From assembly GCA_021737115.1 (NCBI GenBank), contig JAIPER010000104.1, positions 1-9,703 of the forward strand: a DNA stretch of 9,703 nucleotides, given 5' to 3'. The position numbers were made by a program, and so were the translations under genes. Within the stretch, counting starts at the first letter, position 1; the number at the start of each line of letters is the position of its first letter. The notes under the pieces were generated by a model. That model did no database searches, was not told the origin of the DNA, and saw only the letters and a program-made list of their open reading frames with translations. The stretch is from Desulfohalobiaceae bacterium (GTDB lineage Bacteria; Desulfobacterota; Desulfovibrionia; Desulfovibrionales; Desulfothermaceae). Below, one piece after another: positions 6,131 to 9,703 of the stretch.

Positions 6131-8398
6131 TCAGCCTTCCCGGGGAGGCAGAACAGCGAGTTCCCATTCCCCTGTCCGGGCTCCGTCTAAGATATTCAAG
6201 ACCAGGGTCTGCCACCGTTCCCGGAGATATGTTCCCTGAGCGATCTTCTTGAACTGTTCCGGCCAGATGCTGGCTCGATTCATGCGGTAAAAGGTCTGCC
6301 ATTGATTCCTGACCCCCTTGGCCCGAAAGGCCCGGTCCGTGAATTCCTCGACAATGGCGAAGATGGCCTGATTCGGTTCATAATGGAATTCCTTGAGGGA
6401 GGATTCTATCTTCCCCAGGACATTCTGATGGGCATCCTGCAGATAGTGCTGCAGGGTCTCCGCATTGGTGATCTTCTCCCGCTGCACCAGGCTTTTCAAT
6501 GAAAGCTTCAATGAATTCAACATATTGAACCTTTTAAATTCAATGCGATCCGGGGTAAGATTGTCCATCTGCTTGCGGATGCGGTGTTGTATCAAGCCCC
6601 GGAAAGAGAGCTTAAAGGAAATGAGAATATTCAGGGCATCCTGGATCAGCCGGAAATCATACCCCGGGACATTGCCCAGTTCGTAGAGCTGCCGTAAAAA
6701 ATCCGTACCCTCTGCATTTGACAGGGAACTGAGCCCGCCGTGGGTCTCCAAGACCTGGCTGACCGACTGCTTGGCCTCCTCGGTGGTGAAGGACAGAGAT
6801 TCGTCCAGGTTCAAGAACTTGTTGGAGAGGTGGGCCCTGATCTCGTTCAAAAAATAGTAAAAGGCCCCGTCATAGGATTTCTCTTCCGCCCTTTGCCGCT
6901 CAATCTTCTCCAAGTCCGGTATGCCGGTATCGTGTTGGGCTTCTTCGATCACCTCCTTGATGCTTTGCACAAAATGGACATTGGAGCTGTCCCTGGTCTG
7001 GAAGAGCTCATTGAGGAGCTGTTCGAAGCGGTGCACCATTTCCTGCCAGGCGTCCTCGAATAGATCAAGAAACTGCTGCTCCTCATTGCTGCCTATGGAT
7101 TCCGCCCCCAGGATCTTCTCCGGCGTGGCCTGGGCAAAGAGGCGCTGGATTGATTTTCTGATCTCCAGGAGCTGGTCGTGTTTCTTCTGCACATATTTGG
7201 CATCGATCTCTTCAATACTGGAGGTCAGATATTCCAGAGCCGGATCCAGAACCTTCTGCAGGACCTCCTCCTGATCTGAACAATCGGCGATCACTATCTC
7301 GGAAAAACCGCTTCCCTTAATGTTGATTTGGCCTTCGAGGTCCTTGCAGTTGGCCAGGTTGTCACCGAGGTCCGCTTCGGCTCTGGTCCGGTTGAGGATC
7401 ATAAAGGACCAGTCTTTCAGGGGGAGTTCGGTCACCGCCCGGGCACAGGTGTCATAGAGCATGATGTCCGTCTCGTTCCAGCTGTCCCCGCTTGGTGAGG
7501 GCAGACGGATAAAAAAGAGGAGGTCCGCCTCGTAGGCCAGGGTTTTCAAAAGCCGTTCCTCGTTGCCGAGACCGGTGTCTCCAAGGCCGGGCATGTCCAC
7601 GAATCCGATATCGCTTACATCCGAAGTCGGAAAGGGGCACTGAATCTGGACCTCCTGGACCACGAAAAAATTGTGATAGGGCTCGTTTCCATCAGCCGAG
7701 GACTGACTGACATACTCTCTGATCTGCTCCCTGGGGATCTGCCTGGGATCTTCACCCAAAAGATTCTTATACCGCGGGTATGATTCATGATAACGCTGCA
7801 GGTAGGCGTACTGGGCTTTGGCCACTGCCGAATCCTGCTTCTTGGCAGGCAGATCGGGCAAGGGATTGGCGGCGAACTCTTCCAGGCTCAGGGGCTTTGC
7901 CCCGAGCCCCAGGTTGACGAAGTAGGGAGAGATGATCTCATCCAGAAACGAGGAAGGGGTATAAAAGCTGACCGTGGCCACAAACTCGCCCTGACTGTTC
8001 ATGATGCTGCTGCGGACCCCGGTGCAGTCGGTCCGGTTGCCGTCAGGAATCTCTTCCGGGCCCAACCCGGTCAGGGCCTGCAGGAGGCGGCTCTTTCCCT
8101 GTCTGGCCAGCCCGACCATCCCGATGTTCAGGGTCTGCCTGGAAAAACGGGAACGGAGCTTGTCCAGCTGTCCGAGCTGGTAGGCGATTTCGCTCTTCAG
8201 CTCAGAACAGCTTTGCTGTAAGGAGCTTATTTTTCTTATCTTATTATCTTCTACGTCCCTTTTAAAGGTCTCTCCCTCCTGGACAAACCTGTTCAAGAGT
8301 CCCTGCATGTTTTCCAGGTTGCTTTCAATGCGTTTTATTCTTTCAATCAGTGGCTTGCGACGGGATAAAATATTTTGAATCTGCATCGTCCTGCTCAT
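6131..8398 (-). CDS. Dynamin-like large GTPase
   Basis: The 755-residue protein begins with an about 90-residue helical region, then a GTPase domain (about 90-400). The P-loop is GLARQGKS (residues 96-103), a switch I threonine lies in GNRTDCTGVRS (T123 or T126), and G3 is DMPGLGD (268-274). The expected G4 motif N/TKxD is replaced by ILNRTRAE (about 334-341). The rest (about 400-755) is predicted to be almost entirely alpha-helical and highly charged, with no clear membrane segment or paddle. The layout and size fit bacterial dynamin-like proteins, which bind and remodel membranes, but the sequence is divergent and an assignment to LeoA-like or other subfamilies is not possible by eye. The start at 8398 has AGGAGG (8405-8410) with 6-nt spacing; the in-frame ATG at 8443 has no such site. 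The gene stands alone, convergent to slipin and divergent from the RnfC-like gene. Confidence 0.8.
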   Translation of the reverse strand: MSRTMQIQNILSRRKPLIERIKRIESNLENMQGLLNRFVQEGETFKRDVEDNKIRKISSLQQSCSELKSEIAYQLGQLDKLRSRFSRQTLNIGMVGLARQGKSRLLQALTGLGPEEIPDGNRTDCTGVRSSIMNSQGEFVATVSFYTPSSFLDEIISPYFVNLGLGAKPLSLEEFAANPLPDLPAKKQDSAVAKAQYAYLQRYHESYPRYKNLLGEDPRQIPREQIREYVSQSSADGNEPYHNFFVVQEVQIQCPFPTSDVSDIGFVDMPGLGDTGLGNEERLLKTLAYEADLLFFIRLPSPSGDSWNETDIMLYDTCARAVTELPLKDWSFMILNRTRAEADLGDNLANCKDLEGQINIKGSGFSEIVIADCSDQEEVLQKVLDPALEYLTSSIEEIDAKYVQKKHDQLLEIRKSIQRLFAQATPEKILGAESIGSNEEQQFLDLFEDAWQEMVHRFEQLLNELFQTRDSSNVHFVQSIKEVIEEAQHDTGIPDLEKIERQRAEEKSYDGAFYYFLNEIRAHLSNKFLNLDESLSFTTEEAKQSVSQVLETHGGLSSLSNAEGTDFLRQLYELGNVPGYDFRLIQDALNILISFKLSFRGLIQHRIRKQMDNLTPDRIEFKRFNMLNSLKLSLKSLVQREKITNAETLQHYLQDAHQNVLGKIESSLKEFHYEPNQAIFAIVEEFTDRAFRAKGVRNQWQTFYRMNRASIWPEQFKKIAQGTYLRERWQTLVLNILDGARTGEWELAVLPPREG

Positions 8399-8404
8399 AA
8401 CTCT

Positions 8405-8410
8405 CCTCCT
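8405..8410 (-). promoter_or_regulatory. Strong ribosome binding site deciding the dynamin-like start
   Basis: AGGAGG on the minus strand ends 6 nt before the ATG at 8398. It decides the start over the upstream in-frame ATG at 8443, removing 15 residues from the longest reading. Confidence 0.8.
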
Positions 8411-8490
8411 GTTTAGCGGTACCTGTCGAGCCTGGCTTGACATACCCTACAATACAAGCCGGAAAAAGATCAAACTGATTTTTGAACGGC

Positions 8491-8519
8491 TTGACAATCC
8501 CAAAAAATACAAATATGAG
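8491..8519 (+). promoter_or_regulatory. Possible sigma-70 promoter for the RnfC-like operon
   Basis: A perfect TTGACA (8491-8496) and TATGAG (8514-8519, 4/6) are separated by exactly 17 bp. Transcription would start near 8526, just before the foldable element at 8537, with a leader of about 280 nt. The TTGACA lies within the second of two GGCTTGACA direct repeats. Not tested beyond pattern matching. Confidence 0.4.
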
Positions 8520-8536
8520 TAGAAAGCTTTTGATAT

Positions 8537-8634
8537 ACCGGCAGTTAGCGTACATTGACCCCTTTGAATCCGCCGCCGATAAGGCTTTCGAAGGATATGA
8601 ACCTCAAGAGTCTCAAATCCGGCCAACTGCCGGT
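8537..8634 (+). ncRNA. Candidate structured 5' leader element
   Basis: ACCGGCAGTT (8537-8546) and AACTGCCGGT (8625-8634) form a perfect 10-bp closing stem. Inside, CCTTTGAA (8561-8568) pairs with TTCGAAGG (8587-8594) over 8 bp with one G-U. That arm is capped by GCC-GATAA-GGC (8575-8585) beyond a one-sided bulge. A single-stranded segment, about 8595-8624, remains. The layout resembles a cis-regulatory RNA just after a candidate transcription start. No known riboswitch class could be recognised by eye. Unlike the palindromes at 511 and 3844, it does not begin with TACTGAT. Confidence 0.4.
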
Positions 8635-8701
8635 CTGAAGCCAAAACGTATCCCATGGCTGACCAAATCCATAAAACATGAATACTTACGGGAGGAATAC
8701 A

Positions 8702-8824
8702 GTGCGATGGGCCCTGCATCGTAACAAATCACTGACCGATATTTTCGAACAGAGACAAACTCCATTCATGACGACCGTAAGTATGGAAAAGAGAGCGCGA
8801 GCATATGAAAGCAGCCAGTTTTAA
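8702..8824 (+). CDS. Small ORF (40 residues) overlapping the RnfC-like start
   Basis: GGAGG (8691-8695) lies 6 nt before a GTG that opens a 40-codon frame: MRWALHRNKSLTDIFEQRQ and onward, ending ESSQF and TAA at 8822. This is the best ribosome binding site upstream of the RnfC-like gene. The frame overlaps the RnfC-like start at 8805 by 20 nt in a different frame, so ribosomes finishing here could reinitiate on the RnfC-like ATG, whose own site (GAGAG) is weak. The peptide is basic, without a membrane segment, and was not recognised. It may be a leader peptide or a coupling ORF; it could also be chance. Confidence 0.4.
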   Translation: MRWALHRNKSLTDIFEQRQTPFMTTVSMEKRARAYESSQF

Positions 8825-9703
8825 AGGTGGATTGCGGTTACCTGTGCCTGAAAGCGTTGAGCCTGAGCCCATCAAAACCCTTCCCGCTCCGGGCAGAGTC
8901 GTTGTCCCGCTGAGCCTGAGCCCGGAACTATCCGTCGAACTGCTGGTGAAAAAGGGGAACAAAGTCAAAGAGGGCGAAATCATCGGGCAAGGCGTCTCTT
9001 CTGTGGTTTTAGCCCCTATTTCCGGAAAAATCGAAGAGGTCAGCAAGGACTTCCGGCTGCCAAACGGAGAAAGGACAACGGCCGTGAGCATCCAGACCCC
9101 GGAAGAAGAAGCACCGGTCAAGGGGGAAATCGACCTCGCCTCAAAGGGCTCCCTGGAAAAATTGATCCAGGCCGGTGTTTACGACTACACAGGACAACCC
9201 GTCCCTCTTCTGGACAAGATCTCCTTCTACCGATCCCGAAAGATTCAGACCCTGATCGTCAACTGCCTGGACGAATACTTCGTTCAGGGCCGGACCACCG
9301 CCCTTTTGCACCAGCACAGCCAGGACGTCCTGGCCGGTATCGACATCCTGAAGAACATTTCCGGGGCTCAAGAAGCGGTCATCGTTGTCTACGCCGAGGC
9401 CGCCCAGGCCCTCGATATCCTGAACAGCCAGGACAGATTCAAGATAATCACGGTCCAGGCCAGGCACCCCCAGCACAAGGAACAGCTCCTGGTCCATGCG
9501 GTCACCGGCAAGGAGTACCCTGCGGAGCTTAGCCCGGAAGACCTCGGAGTAACGGTCTTGAATGCGGAAACAGCCTACAGCGCTGCCCTGGCCATCAATC
9601 ACAACCGGCTTATCCTGGATAAGCTGCTGACCGTTGCCGGCAGCGGTCTTGAAGATCCGGTCAACTGTTTTGCCAGAATCGGGACCCCCCTGGGAGAAGT
9701 CCT
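8805..9703 (+). CDS. Divergent RnfC-like electron-transport protein, N-terminal part
   Basis: The first 299 codons are seen; the gene is open at the right edge. It opens with FKGGLRLP, the RnfC N-terminal signature. A barrel-sandwich segment follows (VKKGNKVKEGEIIGQG, then APISGKIEEV, residues about 49-79). Residues about 213-299 match the RnfC core: RHPQHKEQLLVHAVTGKEYP, GVTVLNAETAYSAALAI and ARIGTPLGEV. RnfC is the peripheral subunit that takes electrons from NADH or ferredoxin in Rnf complexes. The glycine-rich GGAGFPT segment and the AECEP segment expected between residues about 122 and 160 are absent (YDYTGQPVPLLDKI and LIVNCLDEYFVQG instead). The 4Fe-4S motifs would lie beyond the window. 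The ATG at 8805 is the only start after the in-frame stop at 8778. It probably heads an operon. Confidence 0.85.
   Translation, partial: MKAASFKGGLRLPVPESVEPEPIKTLPAPGRVVVPLSLSPELSVELLVKKGNKVKEGEIIGQGVSSVVLAPISGKIEEVSKDFRLPNGERTTAVSIQTPEEEAPVKGEIDLASKGSLEKLIQAGVYDYTGQPVPLLDKISFYRSRKIQTLIVNCLDEYFVQGRTTALLHQHSQDVLAGIDILKNISGAQEAVIVVYAEAAQALDILNSQDRFKIITVQARHPQHKEQLLVHAVTGKEYPAELSPEDLGVTVLNAETAYSAALAINHNRLILDKLLTVAGSGLEDPVNCFARIGTPLGEV

Larger units (their letters stand above)
8399..8701. other. Divergent intergenic region between dynamin-like and RnfC-like genes
   Basis: This region probably holds both divergent promoters. It contains two direct copies of GGCTTGACA (8434-8442 and 8488-8496), a candidate rightward promoter (8491-8519) and a foldable leader (8537-8634). 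An open frame from the ATG at 8515 to 8724 has no ribosome binding site and overlaps the foldable element, so it is not called a gene. Confidence 0.5.

Noticed and set aside
8537..8634. Third copy of the TACTGAT palindrome family
   Set aside because: Similar size, but the arms (ACCGGCAGTT) and interior share no motif with copies A and B.
8515..8724. Open frame of 69 codons beginning MSRKLLIYRQ
   Set aside because: No ribosome binding site, overlaps the candidate -10 box and both arms of the foldable leader, and no recognisable family. A real small gene cannot be fully excluded.

Overview
The window looks like a chromosomal segment of an anaerobic Desulfobacterota-type (deltaproteobacterial) bacterium. 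This is inferred from the gene content (RnfC-like electron-transport gene, two-receiver PEP-synthase-like protein, NfeD/slipin pair), the moderately GC-rich coding sequence with more AT-rich gaps, and the style of the intergenic repeats. No rRNA, tRNA, CRISPR array, phage gene or transposase gene was seen.

Left part (1-882): the N-terminal 163 codons of a Rel/SpoT (p)ppGpp hydrolase/synthetase run leftward off the window edge. A 392-base gap follows. It holds an 88-bp palindromic repeat (511-598), a possible promoter (760-789) and a strong hairpin (842-870) next to the ribosome binding site of the following gene.

Middle (883-6036, + strand): a 988-residue protein has two receiver domains, the first degenerate and the second with all its signature residues. 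They are fused to a PEP-synthase/PPDK-type ATP-grasp domain and a further conserved-looking C-terminal region, without the usual phosphohistidine and PEP-binding domains. A second palindrome of the same family as the one at 511 overlaps its stop codon (3844-3927). Next come a long-form NfeD membrane serine protease and a slipin/stomatin-like SPFH protein, overlapping by 4 bp. This is the classic membrane-quality or lipid-microdomain pair.

Convergent gap (6037-6130): short decayed repeats and a weak terminator for the minus-strand gene. On the minus strand (6131-8398) lies a solitary dynamin-like GTPase of 755 residues.

Right part (8399-9703): a divergent intergenic region with a candidate promoter, a roughly 98-nt foldable leader and a 40-codon small ORF that overlaps the start of a divergent RnfC-like gene. 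That gene runs off the right edge and probably opens an Rnf-type electron-transport operon.

The genes do not form one obvious system. The strongest unexpected signals are the pair of related palindromic elements on both sides of the receiver/ATP-grasp gene, the architecture of that protein, and the structured leader plus small ORF before the RnfC-like gene.
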